Part shown: positions 1 to 5,952 of the stretch, one piece after another
How positions within the stretch are numbered: position 1 is the stretch's first letter
Layout: each line of letters opens with the position of its first letter
DNA from: a virus
IMG/VR virus record: IMGVR_UViG_3300027800_000054
Span: 1-21,108 of that record
DNA length: 21,108 nucleotides
Strand: one strand, 5' to 3'
Notes under the pieces: generated by a model
What the model was told of the DNA's origin: nothing
What the model saw: only the letters and a program-made list of their open reading frames with translations
The model's database searches: none
Made by a program: the position numbers and the translations under genes

Positions 1-33
1 AGAGATAGCGAACTCAATGCCTCGCTTACTCAT
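1..33 (-). CDS. Tail tape measure protein, first 11 codons only (cut by window edge)
   Basis: An ATG at 33 follows the stop of the frameshifted tail chaperone (35-37) by one base, with a GAGGAG Shine-Dalgarno about ten bases upstream. The visible start reads MSKRGIEFAIS and runs off the window. In P2- and Mu-type tails the gene directly after the frameshifted chaperone is the tape measure protein, which sets tail length and is bound by the chaperone. The identity here rests on that gene order alone, because too few residues are visible to recognise a family. Confidence 0.55.
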   Translation of the reverse strand, partial: MSKRGIEFAIS

Positions 34-34
34 G

Positions 35-426
35 CTATCCGCGCTCCTCGTTCAGTTCGGCTATGCGTTCGTGCCACCAGTAGATGGTCTCGCTATCCAT
101 GCCCATGATCTCTGCTTCGCAGAAGTGCAGTTCGGCTGCGATTATTCCGCAGGCCCGCTCCCAGTCCTCGGGCCAGCCAACAAAAAACCGGAGACCACCT
201 CACCGCACTCGGTCAGATCGGCCAGGGAAAGCTTCTCCACCACCGAGGGCGGCTGGGCGGTCAAGCGAGCGGTGAGCAGGATGATGTTGTCACCCTTGTC
301 CAACTCGGACAGGCGGATGCCGCGCAAGTCCTTGGCTATTGCCGGGCGCGAAAACACCAGCTCGGAAATGGTCTCCGAGCCCTGAGTCACAGGATCATTC
401 AACTTGAGAGTGTGGGGCAGTTCCAT
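35..426 (-). CDS. Tail assembly chaperone, long -1 frameshift product (P2 E+E'-like)
   Basis: The chaperone gene is read from the ATG at 426 for 82 codons. A -1 slip on T TTT TTG (187-181) would then continue translation for 48 more codons to the TAG at 37-35, giving about 130 residues. The extension begins VGWPEDWERACG and ends WWHERIAELNEERG, so it looks like a real helical domain and not random sequence. The extended reading ends one base before the ATG of the next gene, which is the expected operon packing. In P2, lambda and many other tailed phages the short and long chaperone forms are made in a fixed ratio and bind the tape measure protein during tail assembly. The slip and the product length are inferred; the heptamer and open extension frame are seen directly. 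Confidence 0.8.
142..426 (-). CDS. Tail assembly chaperone, short form (Mu gp41 / P2 gpE-like)
   Basis: A 94-residue protein with ATG at 426, a GGAGG site five bases upstream, directly after the tail tube gene with no gap. It opens MELPHTLKLNDPVTQG, followed by a SELVFSRP segment and an LRGIRLSELDKGD segment. This layout is typical of the small tail assembly chaperones that follow the tube gene in Mu-like and P2-like contractile tails. The last dozen codons beyond the slippery site (GPRTGSGPAE) are low-complexity, as expected when the zero-frame tail serves only as the unshifted terminus. The protein acts in the cytoplasm during tail assembly and is not expected in the finished virion. The family call rests on size, position and sequence character. 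Confidence 0.8.
   Translation of the reverse strand: MELPHTLKLNDPVTQGSETISELVFSRPAIAKDLRGIRLSELDKGDNIILLTARLTAQPPSVVEKLSLADLTECGEVVSGFLLAGPRTGSGPAE
181..187 (-). promoter_or_regulatory. -1 ribosomal frameshift site T TTT TTG
   Basis: On the minus strand the heptamer TTTTTTG is read as GGT TTT TTG in the zero frame (codons 80-82 of the chaperone). It is therefore phased exactly as X XXY YYZ, and a -1 slip re-pairs both tRNAs on TTT TTT. The new frame stays open for 48 codons. To my knowledge this is the same slip sequence described for the E/E' genes of phage P2. No strong downstream hairpin is obvious. Confidence 0.8.
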
Positions 427-789
427 CTAAGCCTCCTCGCAGCTCTTGCCTTCAAAACGGACCGGGATCTCGCCTTCCTTGGTCTTTACCGTGCCCTCAT
501 TCGCGTACCAGCCGTTGCGCAGGACGATGGTCTTGCTGTTGGCCAGCTCCAGCGTCACGGTGACGTCGTCGAGGTTGATCAAGGTTTTGAGGACCACGTC
601 CTTGCTGTCCGTGATGGCGCCTTCGATGAAAGGCGTTTGCATTTCCTCCGAGTAGCCGTGGACAGAGGACGCGCCCACAATGGCGGTGCGCTTCCCCGCG
701 CCGATGTTGTACGAAAACTCGCCCTTGGCCTCGTATTGGGTGCCGTCCACCTTAAAGAAGATGGTGCCGCCCCTGCGGTTGCTCGACAT
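427..789 (-). CDS. Tail tube protein (Mu gpM-like)
   Basis: A 120-residue protein with ATG at 789 and an AAGGAG site just upstream (AAGGAGACACATATG). It begins MSSNRRGGTIFFKVDGTQYE and continues with the GEFSYNIGAGKRTAIVG segment and a central beta-rich stretch (GAITDSKDVVLKTLINLDDV). This pattern fits the Mu-type phage tail tube family, whose members are about 115-120 residues. It would form the inner tube inside the contractile sheath. The gene sits between the sheath gene (18 bases upstream) and the tail assembly chaperone (abutting), the usual contractile-tail order of sheath, tube, chaperone, tape measure. Confidence 0.9.
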   Translation of the reverse strand: MSSNRRGGTIFFKVDGTQYEAKGEFSYNIGAGKRTAIVGASSVHGYSEEMQTPFIEGAITDSKDVVLKTLINLDDVTVTLELANSKTIVLRNGWYANEGTVKTKEGEIPVRFEGKSCEEA

Positions 790-807
790 ATGTGTCTCCT
801 TTTGCGC

Positions 808-2265
808 CTAGAGGATGAAACCCATCTGCACCGCGCCGACCACGAACTGATTGACCAGGTCGGGCGGCAGGTACCAATCCAAGCGGTTACGGTCGGTGGT
901 GTTGCGCTCGCAGATGACGTTGGCCGCGAACACGTCCACGTTCTCCATGAGCCCCATCGCCTCCATTTCCCGCGCCCAGGCGACGGCCTCGGCCTTGCCC
1001 ACCTTGGGGGTGATGATCTTTTGCTCGGGGCCGTAGTTGGCGCCGTCGTCGGCCAGCTTGTGGCGCGGGTACTTGGTCATAATGCGGTTGCGGAAGCTGT
1101 AACGCAGGTAGCCCAAGGTCAGCGGGGTGTTGAGGTCGAGATAGGCCACATCGTCCGCGCCGTTGGGGCTGGTCTTGTAGGTGGTGATGAGACGCTGCAC
1201 CCGCACGATGCCGTCGGCGTCCACATAGAAGGTGGAAATGCCGTCGAACAGCAGCAGGTTGTTTTCGGAGAAAGTGAAGCGGTCAGCCTCGGCAGGCGCC
1301 AGGATGCCGGGAAGCGGCAGGGTCTGGAATGGCCGGGCAGGGTCGATGTTGCCATAGAAGGCTGCGGCGGCCGCAACAGCGGCGGAGACTTCCCAGGTGG
1401 GGCTCGGCACGCCGTGGGCGTGCATGATGACCAGGTGTTTGCTGTTCTGGCTATCACCCAGGGTGCCCAGCGCGCCGTGGGTGCCAGTGGCGGCGGCGAT
1501 GGCCACGCCCTCAATCTGCTTGAGGGGGCCCCAGCGCTCGGTCAGCAGCGCCTTGATCTCCACGAGGCTCGAGGCGTCGGTCCAGGGCCAGCAAATGACG
1601 TGGTACTGAATGTCGCCCAGGGCGGCGATGAGTTCGGCCACCTCCGGGTTGCCGGTGCCGCCGTGCATGGCGGCAAAGACCACCGAAAGCCCAGCGGGCG
1701 TGGACTCCTTATAGTAGTTGAGCCGCAGATCGATGCAGTTGCCGGCCTCGCCCTTGTGGAGGGCGGTAAGGGTGACCACGCCAGCATTGGCCGTAGCCGT
1801 GCAGGGGCAATCCGTGGCCGCGCCGATGGCGGCCACGATGGCGGTGGCCACGGCGGCGGCCTGCATGCCGCTGGTGACGCCGACCTTGATTTTGCGGCCG
1901 CCGACGTACAAGTAGAGGGTGCCGCTCTCCGTTGCCGCGCCGGAAACAGTGACCGTGCCCGTGGCGGCAACGCCAGTGGGATCGTCCACAACGGCGATGG
2001 CCCACATTTCGGTGGTGGTGTTGACCTTGAGGAACGCGGCGCACTGCTGCGCAAGCGAGGACCCCGCGCCGAAGAGCGTTGCGGCCTGGGCGGCGCTGGT
2101 GATGCGCACCGGCACAAGCGGGTTGGCGATGCCCGCAAGCATCTGCCCGGCCACAAGCACCTTGTACGGCATAAGCCCGTTGCTGGCGGCGTTCGAGGAA
2201 TCGAACTCCACGGAGACGTAGGGCACCCGGATGGTGGTGGGAATATCGTTGAAGGGGATGGACAT
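808..2265 (-). CDS. Contractile tail sheath protein (Mu gpL-like)
   Basis: A 485-residue protein with ATG at 2265 and an AGGAG site six bases upstream. It starts MSIPFNDIPTTIRVPYVSVE, close in form to the N terminus of Mu sheath gpL, and its length is near that of gpL (about 495). Residues roughly 115-205 form the Ser/Thr/Gly-rich beta insertion domain typical of this family (GTVTVSGAATESGTLYLYVG, then LHKGEAGNCIDLRLNYY). The conserved C-terminal part contains YLRYSFRNRIMTKYPRHKLA and ends VVGAVQMGFIL. The protein forms the contractile outer sheath, so the virion is a myovirus. It lies three bases after the gp38-like gene and is followed by the tube gene. Confidence 0.95.
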   Translation of the reverse strand: MSIPFNDIPTTIRVPYVSVEFDSSNAASNGLMPYKVLVAGQMLAGIANPLVPVRITSAAQAATLFGAGSSLAQQCAAFLKVNTTTEMWAIAVVDDPTGVAATGTVTVSGAATESGTLYLYVGGRKIKVGVTSGMQAAAVATAIVAAIGAATDCPCTATANAGVVTLTALHKGEAGNCIDLRLNYYKESTPAGLSVVFAAMHGGTGNPEVAELIAALGDIQYHVICWPWTDASSLVEIKALLTERWGPLKQIEGVAIAAATGTHGALGTLGDSQNSKHLVIMHAHGVPSPTWEVSAAVAAAAAFYGNIDPARPFQTLPLPGILAPAEADRFTFSENNLLLFDGISTFYVDADGIVRVQRLITTYKTSPNGADDVAYLDLNTPLTLGYLRYSFRNRIMTKYPRHKLADDGANYGPEQKIITPKVGKAEAVAWAREMEAMGLMENVDVFAANVICERNTTDRNRLDWYLPPDLVNQFVVGAVQMGFIL

Positions 2266-2268
2266 GGG

Positions 2269-2484
2269 CTACTCCTTCGCCGCGCTGGCAGCGGTCTTGG
2301 CAGCGGTTTTGGCGGCGGGGACGATCAGCACGTCGCCCGCTTTGATGCGGCGGATCCAGTGCGAATTACGCTCCTTGGGTTCGCCCTCGGCCTTGAGGGG
2401 GATCATGGTGACGGGGTCGCGCACCACGAGGGGCTGGCCGTCTGCGCCCAGGGCGGGCTGGATGGTGATAATGGTCGCGGGCAT
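2269..2484 (-). CDS. Small Mu gp38-like protein (DUF2635 type)
   Basis: A 71-residue protein. The frame is open much further upstream, but the ATG at 2484 is preceded by GGAGGAACCC, an excellent Shine-Dalgarno, and the upstream part is an out-of-frame shadow of the previous gene. The sequence MPATIITIQPALGADGQPLV, then RDPVTMIPLKAEGE, then WIRRIKAGDVLIVP matches the short proteins found directly before the sheath gene in Mu-like phages (Mu gp38, DUF2635). Their role is not well defined. The Ala/Lys-rich C terminus (AAKTAAKTAASAAKE) is low complexity. The sheath gene starts three bases after its stop. Confidence 0.8.
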   Translation of the reverse strand: MPATIITIQPALGADGQPLVVRDPVTMIPLKAEGEPKERNSHWIRRIKAGDVLIVPAAKTAAKTAASAAKE

Positions 2485-2521
2485 GGGTTCCTCCGGGTCG
2501 TAAGTGTAAGTGGGCTGCTCG

Positions 2522-3064
2522 TTAGTTAGGCTGGACGGGGAGCTGTATCTCGTCGGTGAAGCCGGGATCCTCTTCCGTGGGGGGGATGTACGTGACGCCA
2601 GCGACGGCGAAGTCGTTGAGGCTGGACTCGCTGACCAGGCCGGGCTTGGTCTCAAAGTCGGCCTCGAACTCCAGCTCCAGGCAGCCGGAGTCCGTGCGGC
2701 CATCGTTGACGAAGTACATGCTGGTTTTGACCAGGGCGGAGTCGTCCGCCGTGCCGCCCCAGGTGGGGTTGGCCTGGAGGAGCTGCTCCACCTGCAGGGA
2801 CAAGGCGTCCATGGCGTCGTCGAGGTTCTCGTCCACCTCAAAAATGCCCTGCACATGCACCTTCACGGTGTGGGAGTATTTGCGCGGGCTGGTTTCCTCG
2901 GTGTCTGAGGTTTGCTCCGTGGTGTACACGCCGATGGCCGGGAGCAGCCGCGAGGTGAGCGGCCGCACGCGGGACTTGAACACGCGGTCGCCCGCGTCGG
3001 TGTGGCCCTTCAGAATGGCCACAACGGCTTCGCGGATGAGCTGGCGCGGGTGCTTGGCGCTCAT
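2522..3064 (-). CDS. Tail terminator / tail completion protein (lambda gpU-like)
   Basis: A 180-residue protein. The ATG at 3064 overlaps the stop of the preceding gene (ATGA) and has GAGGTG upstream. The longer open frame above it only shadows the neighbouring genes. The protein starts MSAKHPRQLIREAVVAILKG, then RLLPAIGVYTTEQTSDTEET, KYSHTVKVHVQGIFE and LDDAMDALSLQVEQLLQ. This layout of an N-terminal helix, a central 'PAIGVYT' strand and a later 'D.A.D.L..QVE.LL' helix resembles lambda gpU-type tail terminators, which cap the tail end and join it to the head. The C-terminal ~40 residues (VTYIPPTEEDPGF) extend beyond the usual size (lambda gpU about 131). The call is by pattern and position. 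Confidence 0.65.
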   Translation of the reverse strand: MSAKHPRQLIREAVVAILKGHTDAGDRVFKSRVRPLTSRLLPAIGVYTTEQTSDTEETSPRKYSHTVKVHVQGIFEVDENLDDAMDALSLQVEQLLQANPTWGGTADDSALVKTSMYFVNDGRTDSGCLELEFEADFETKPGLVSESSLNDFAVAGVTYIPPTEEDPGFTDEIQLPVQPN

Positions 3065-3390
3065 GAGCGCACCTCGTGCAGGGTGTACAGGGTGACGCCC
3101 TGGCCGTTCGGCTTGGGCTCGAGCACGCGGAACGTGCGGCCAAGGATGACCATGCGGTCGGCTTCGTCCGGCTCCGCCGGGATGCTCCCGGCCTGGAGGT
3201 GCACGACCGGGCCGGTGCTGGAGATGGGCGCGCGGCTCTTGGGATCCACCTCGCACCATGCCTCGTCGAAGATGCCCTTGAGCATGATGGAATCGCCCGC
3301 TGCGGGGCGGTACTCCACCGGCACGGTGAGGCCGCCCAGGTCGAACAGGGTGGCGAGGTCGGCGGCCATAACGGACATGAGGTCGATCAT
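3061..3390 (-). CDS. Head-tail joining protein (lambda gpFII-like)
   Basis: A 109-residue protein with ATG at 3390 preceded by GGAGGTGGCCG. In-frame Met codons at 5 and 8 are alternatives. Features are a short N-terminal helix (MSVMAADLATLFDLGG), a beta-rich core (VPVEYRPAAGDSIMLKGIFD), then SSTGPVVHLQAGSIP and DRMVILGRTFRVLEPKPNGQ. The order 'G.I..G.FD...' followed by 'V.L....I......D...I....F.V....PD..G' matches the lambda FII family, whose members are about 117 residues and act as the connector between head and tail. Start and stop overlap both neighbours by 4 bases, so it is translated with them. In lambda FII precedes Z; here it follows the Z-like gene. Confidence 0.6.
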   Translation of the reverse strand: MIDLMSVMAADLATLFDLGGLTVPVEYRPAAGDSIMLKGIFDEAWCEVDPKSRAPISSTGPVVHLQAGSIPAEPDEADRMVILGRTFRVLEPKPNGQGVTLYTLHEVRS

Positions 3391-4013
3391 CGGCCACCTC
3401 CGGCGAGGTGATTGATCTGGTGCGCCAGCTCTTTGCGGAAGCGGAGATCCGCGCTGGCCATGATGGCGTCTTGGCGGACGGAGTTGCCGTAGAAAGCCTG
3501 GAGGCTGGGGCCGGTTTCTTGGATGAGCTTGCCGCGTTCGGCCCCCGGGCGCGCAAATACGCCAAGACGCCCACGGACCATTGCGACAAACAATTTCGAT
3601 CTTGTTTCGACCTGCGGCGCGTTGCCAAAAGACTTGCCGCCCCGCCCCAGGCGGTAGCTCACGGCCTTGTACTTGCTCGGCAGACGTCCCTTTTGCGCGG
3701 TGATGCGCAGCGGGCTCACCTTGTACTCGGTCAGTGGCAGGCGCTTGGTGTCGACCTTAACCGCGCCGGAGAGTCGGCTGGCGGATTGCCAACGGCACGC
3801 GGCCACCGTGATGCCCTTGCGGATGGTTCCGGCTCTGAGCACCGTGCGGGAGCGCAGATCCGCCACGATATCTGTGCGGGTGCCGTTGAGCGCCTTATTG
3901 ATGGCGCGGGCAAGGGCCTTGCGCTGCGCACCGGGGATGCTGTCCAGGGAGGATAGCTCGGCGCGGATCTTGCCCTCGTTATAATCGAGCTTCAGCTCGA
4001 GCAGGCCGCTCAT
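3387..4013 (-). CDS. Minor tail protein Z-like (gpZ family)
   Basis: A 208-residue protein. The ATG at 4013 overlaps the Rz stop (ATGA) and has GTGGAG five bases upstream. After an N-terminal strand (MSGLLELKLDYNEGK) comes the family-typical helix AQRKALARAINKALNGTRTD, a basic middle with KAVSYRLGRGGKSFG, and VFARPGAERGKLIQETGP before a C-terminal helix. Lambda gpZ is about 192 residues and is needed at the last step of tail completion and DNA positioning, so size and layout fit. It is the first morphogenesis gene after the lysis cassette. The initiation overlap suggests its translation depends on that of Rz. Confidence 0.75.
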   Translation of the reverse strand: MSGLLELKLDYNEGKIRAELSSLDSIPGAQRKALARAINKALNGTRTDIVADLRSRTVLRAGTIRKGITVAACRWQSASRLSGAVKVDTKRLPLTEYKVSPLRITAQKGRLPSKYKAVSYRLGRGGKSFGNAPQVETRSKLFVAMVRGRLGVFARPGAERGKLIQETGPSLQAFYGNSVRQDAIMASADLRFRKELAHQINHLAGGGR

Positions 4014-4609
4014 TTGCTCCACGCCTCCAAGAGCTGCACAGCCTTGTCCGCGCGTGCGGCATGATCGCCGTAGGCGCGGCCAACGTCGCGCAGCCAATAG
4101 GCCAGGTCCTCTATGGATGCGTCCTTGCATACCCCGCCTGGAGCGGATCCGGGGACGTCGGTTTGGTTTCCAGCTCCGCCGGTACCGTCTGCCTCGGCTG
4201 CACAAGGGGAGTGGAGGCCAAAGGCACGGTTGAACAGGACCACAAGGCGAGGGCCAATAACGCAATCAGTAGGCACGTCACGCACCGCATCGGGGATACT
4301 CCTGGTGATGTTGTCGCGCGTTGCGGACAGCTCCGCACGGGTGGCGATGAGATCGGCGGAAATTTTGTTGCCCTGGGCCACCAGCTCTTCCGAGCGCTTG
4401 AGGGCCTTGGCCAGGGAATCGGACACGGCGGTGGCATGCGCGGCCTTGAGCTCGTTCAGCTCGGCCTTGCCCGTGGCCGTGGCGGCGGCGGAGCCAACGC
4501 GGTTGCCCCAGAGGTAGCAGCCGATGCCCGTAAGCAGCAGGGCCACCACGACGGCCAGCACAACGATGGCCTTGCGATCGGAGCCGGAAAGCAGATCAAG
4601 GCCGGTCAT
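4010..4609 (-). CDS. Inner-membrane spanin subunit (Rz-like)
   Basis: A 199-residue protein with ATG at 4609 that overlaps the transglycosylase stop (ATGA) and has GAGGG upstream. Residues about 13-35 form one transmembrane segment (KAIVVLAVVVALLLTGIG). A long helical periplasmic part rich in Ala, Glu and Lys (about 45-105) follows, then the motif DCVIGPRLVVLFNRAFG seen in many Rz-type proteins, and a C-terminal helix. Rz-type spanins span the periplasm and pair with a lipoprotein partner to disrupt the outer membrane, so the host is Gram-negative. The partner is encoded inside this gene in the +1 frame (see Rz1-like entry). The C-terminal ~60 residues make it longer than lambda Rz (153). Confidence 0.8.
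   Translation of the reverse strand: MTGLDLLSGSDRKAIVVLAVVVALLLTGIGCYLWGNRVGSAAATATGKAELNELKAAHATAVSDSLAKALKRSEELVAQGNKISADLIATRAELSATRDNITRSIPDAVRDVPTDCVIGPRLVVLFNRAFGLHSPCAAEADGTGGAGNQTDVPGSAPGGVCKDASIEDLAYWLRDVGRAYGDHAARADKAVQLLEAWSK
4111..4290 (-). CDS. Outer-membrane spanin lipoprotein (Rz1-like), embedded in Rz
   Basis: A 59-residue reading frame wholly inside the Rz-like gene, in its +1 frame. The ATG at 4290 has AGGAG eight bases upstream. It begins MRCVTCLLIALLALALWSCS, a short basic start, a hydrophobic stretch and a lipobox-like L-W-S-C, so Cys19 would be lipidated; Trp at the -2 position is atypical. The mature part is short and proline-rich (eight Pro in about 40 residues), like lambda Rz1. 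It would sit on the inner face of the outer membrane and bind the C terminus of Rz. The upstream part of the same open frame (from 4437) is an artefact and was left out. Confidence 0.75.
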   Translation of the reverse strand: MRCVTCLLIALLALALWSCSTVPLASTPLVQPRQTVPAELETKPTSPDPLQAGYARTHP

Positions 4610-5259
4610 TGCGCGCCCTCCATGCTTACGCCGGGGCCCCAGCTGCGGTAGCGCGGCTGGTGCACGACGATGACCATATATGGGTACTCGTGGTTCTCGC
4701 GGACGAATTGCGGGGCGCGTCCGCCATTGGCGCGTTCCACGTTGCCCCACCAGCGGACGGCGTCCAGGCCCTGGGCTTTTGCCGCTGCGCGGTCGCGGGG
4801 GATCCAGCCCGGCCCGCCGTTGTAGGCGGAGAGGGTGAAGGCCCAGCGGTCGGCCTCGGTGGCGGCGAAGGACATGGACTCGTAGAGCGCCTTGTCGTAG
4901 CGGCACAGGGCCAAGAGCGCCCAGGCGGGGTTGAGCGGCGCGGCCTTGCCGAGTTCGCGGGGGTACTGGCGGGCCATGTCGCGCGCGGTACCCGGCGTGA
5001 ACTGCGCCAGACCAGAGGCGTAAGCGCTGCGGGCGTTGGCGTCCCAGCCGCTTTCCTGGTGGACCTGCGCGGCCAGCACGGCCACCGGAGCACCCAGGCC
5101 GAACACGTAGCGGGCGCTGCGGATGAGATCGCGCCGGTAGCGCTCCGCCTGGGCCGGGTAGCTGGCGGCTTTGCCATCGGTAAGCAGCACGCCCAGCACC
5201 ACGCACGCGGCCAAAGCCAGCACGAGAGCGGCAAAGGCGCGGCGCTCGGAACAGGGCAT
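4606..5259 (-). CDS. Endolysin: lytic transglycosylase (SLT fold)
   Basis: A 217-residue protein whose ATG at 5259 overlaps the stop of the upstream membrane protein (TGATG). Residues about 8-27 are hydrophobic (FAALVLALAACVVLGVLL) and would act as a signal peptide or signal anchor. The catalytic region is AAQVHQESGWDANARSAYAS followed by GLAQFTPGTARDM; Glu69 in HQESGW is the expected general acid of SLT-type transglycosylases, and SGLAQFTP is the usual second motif. A third motif, LSAYNGGPGW, lies further on. It would cleave the glycan strands of peptidoglycan without needing water. Placed between holin-like proteins and spanins, it is the endolysin of the phage and not a virion enzyme. Confidence 0.88.
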   Translation of the reverse strand: MPCSERRAFAALVLALAACVVLGVLLTDGKAASYPAQAERYRRDLIRSARYVFGLGAPVAVLAAQVHQESGWDANARSAYASGLAQFTPGTARDMARQYPRELGKAAPLNPAWALLALCRYDKALYESMSFAATEADRWAFTLSAYNGGPGWIPRDRAAAKAQGLDAVRWWGNVERANGGRAPQFVRENHEYPYMVIVVHQPRYRSWGPGVSMEGAQ

Positions 5260-5603
5260 CACAGCGCGAGCCCTCCGGCCAGCATGGTGACGCCGATGAC
5301 GAGGGCACGGCGATACATTGCGTGAACAAAAAGCGCGCGCAACTCGGGAGGCCAGGAATCTGCCCAAGGGCTGCGGAAGTCTCCGGGCCTGGCGTAGTAG
5401 AAGACCACCATGTCGACGATGAGGCCCAGGCAGGCGAAGCCGCACAGAAGCCAGATCTTGAAGGTGGCCACGCCCGCGTTTTCGCGCCAGCTGGGCAGGA
5501 TGAGGAACATGAGCAGCAGCGGGATCTGTGTCATCATGGCCAGGGCCACAAGCTGCCAGGGGCGCAAGGCGTTGAGTTTGGAGATGAGGTTGGAGATATT
5601 CAT
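5259..5603 (-). CDS. Membrane protein, candidate holin
   Basis: A 114-residue protein with ATG at 5603 after GGAGGCAGCAA. It overlaps its neighbours at both ends. Three hydrophobic segments are visible: about 17-37 (LVALAMMTQIPLLLMFLILP), 49-70 (KIWLLCGFACLGLIVDMVVF) and 98-114 (RRALVIGVTMLAGGLAL). The loop between the second and third is polar and proline-containing. Three membrane segments and a position directly before the transglycosylase fit a class I holin, which would form inner-membrane lesions at a set time. No family was recognised from sequence, so the holin role is inferred from topology and place. Confidence 0.55.
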   Translation of the reverse strand: MNISNLISKLNALRPWQLVALAMMTQIPLLLMFLILPSWRENAGVATFKIWLLCGFACLGLIVDMVVFYYARPGDFRSPWADSWPPELRALFVHAMYRRALVIGVTMLAGGLAL

Positions 5604-5869
5604 TTGCTGCCTCCGTTATCGTTCAAAATGGCTTCTTTCTTGTCTGGAGCGAGCGGCAGGTGGACTACGATGGAGCGCAGCATGCGCAGCATCATGGCGT
5701 GGTCGTCCTTGTCCTTCTTGGCTCGCGCCTCAAGCTCCTCATCCAGGGCGGCATGGCGCTTTTCGCAGTCGGAGCAGCTCACCTTCCCGGAGCCGGAGAT
5801 GTACCGCACGACGATGCCCACAATGAGGCTTGAGAAGAGGGCAATGAGCGTCGTCTCCAAGTAAGTCAT
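5600..5869 (-). CDS. Small single-span membrane protein of the lysis cassette
   Basis: An 89-residue protein with ATG at 5869 and AAAGGA upstream, overlapping the next gene by 4 bases (ATGA). Residues about 4-24 form a membrane segment (LETTLIALFSSLIVGIVVRY). A short CSDCEK motif follows, then a charged helix (EEELEARAKKDKDDHAMMLR pattern) likely to be cytoplasmic or coiled coil. It is the first gene after the capsid and the hairpin, and is coupled to the candidate holin. It could be a second holin, an antiholin or a lysis accessory protein; the sequence does not decide. No family recognised. Confidence 0.5.
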   Translation of the reverse strand: MTYLETTLIALFSSLIVGIVVRYISGSGKVSCSDCEKRHAALDEELEARAKKDKDDHAMMLRMLRSIVVHLPLAPDKKEAILNDNGGSK

Positions 5870-5888
5870 GTGCCGTCCTTTTTTGTTG

Positions 5889-5928
5889 GGCCCGCCCCGG
5901 CTGTGTGCGCCAGGGACCGGGGCGGGCC
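5889..5928 (-). promoter_or_regulatory. Strong GC-rich hairpin between capsid and lysis genes
   Basis: A perfect 12-bp inverted repeat (5889-5900 with 5917-5928, arm GGCCCGCCCCGG) with a 16-base loop, in the 83-base gap between the capsid stop and the first lysis gene. On neither strand is the stem followed by a U run: on the minus strand it is followed by CAACAAAAAAGG. It is therefore not a standard intrinsic terminator. It may act as a partial terminator, an RNA-processing or 3'-end stabilising structure that lets capsid mRNA exceed lysis mRNA. That role is inferred. Confidence 0.5.
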
Positions 5929-5952
5929 GGTCAAGGGAGGGGGCCTTGATCT

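Noticed and set aside
412-2529. 705-codon plus-strand open frame opposite the sheath and tube genes
   Set aside because: Its Gly/His/Arg-rich, low-complexity protein is antisense to well-recognised tail genes. Long open antisense frames are expected from GC-rich codon bias.
5889-5928. Intrinsic terminator after the capsid gene
   Set aside because: The stem is strong but neither strand has a U run after it, so it was recorded as a hairpin of unknown role.
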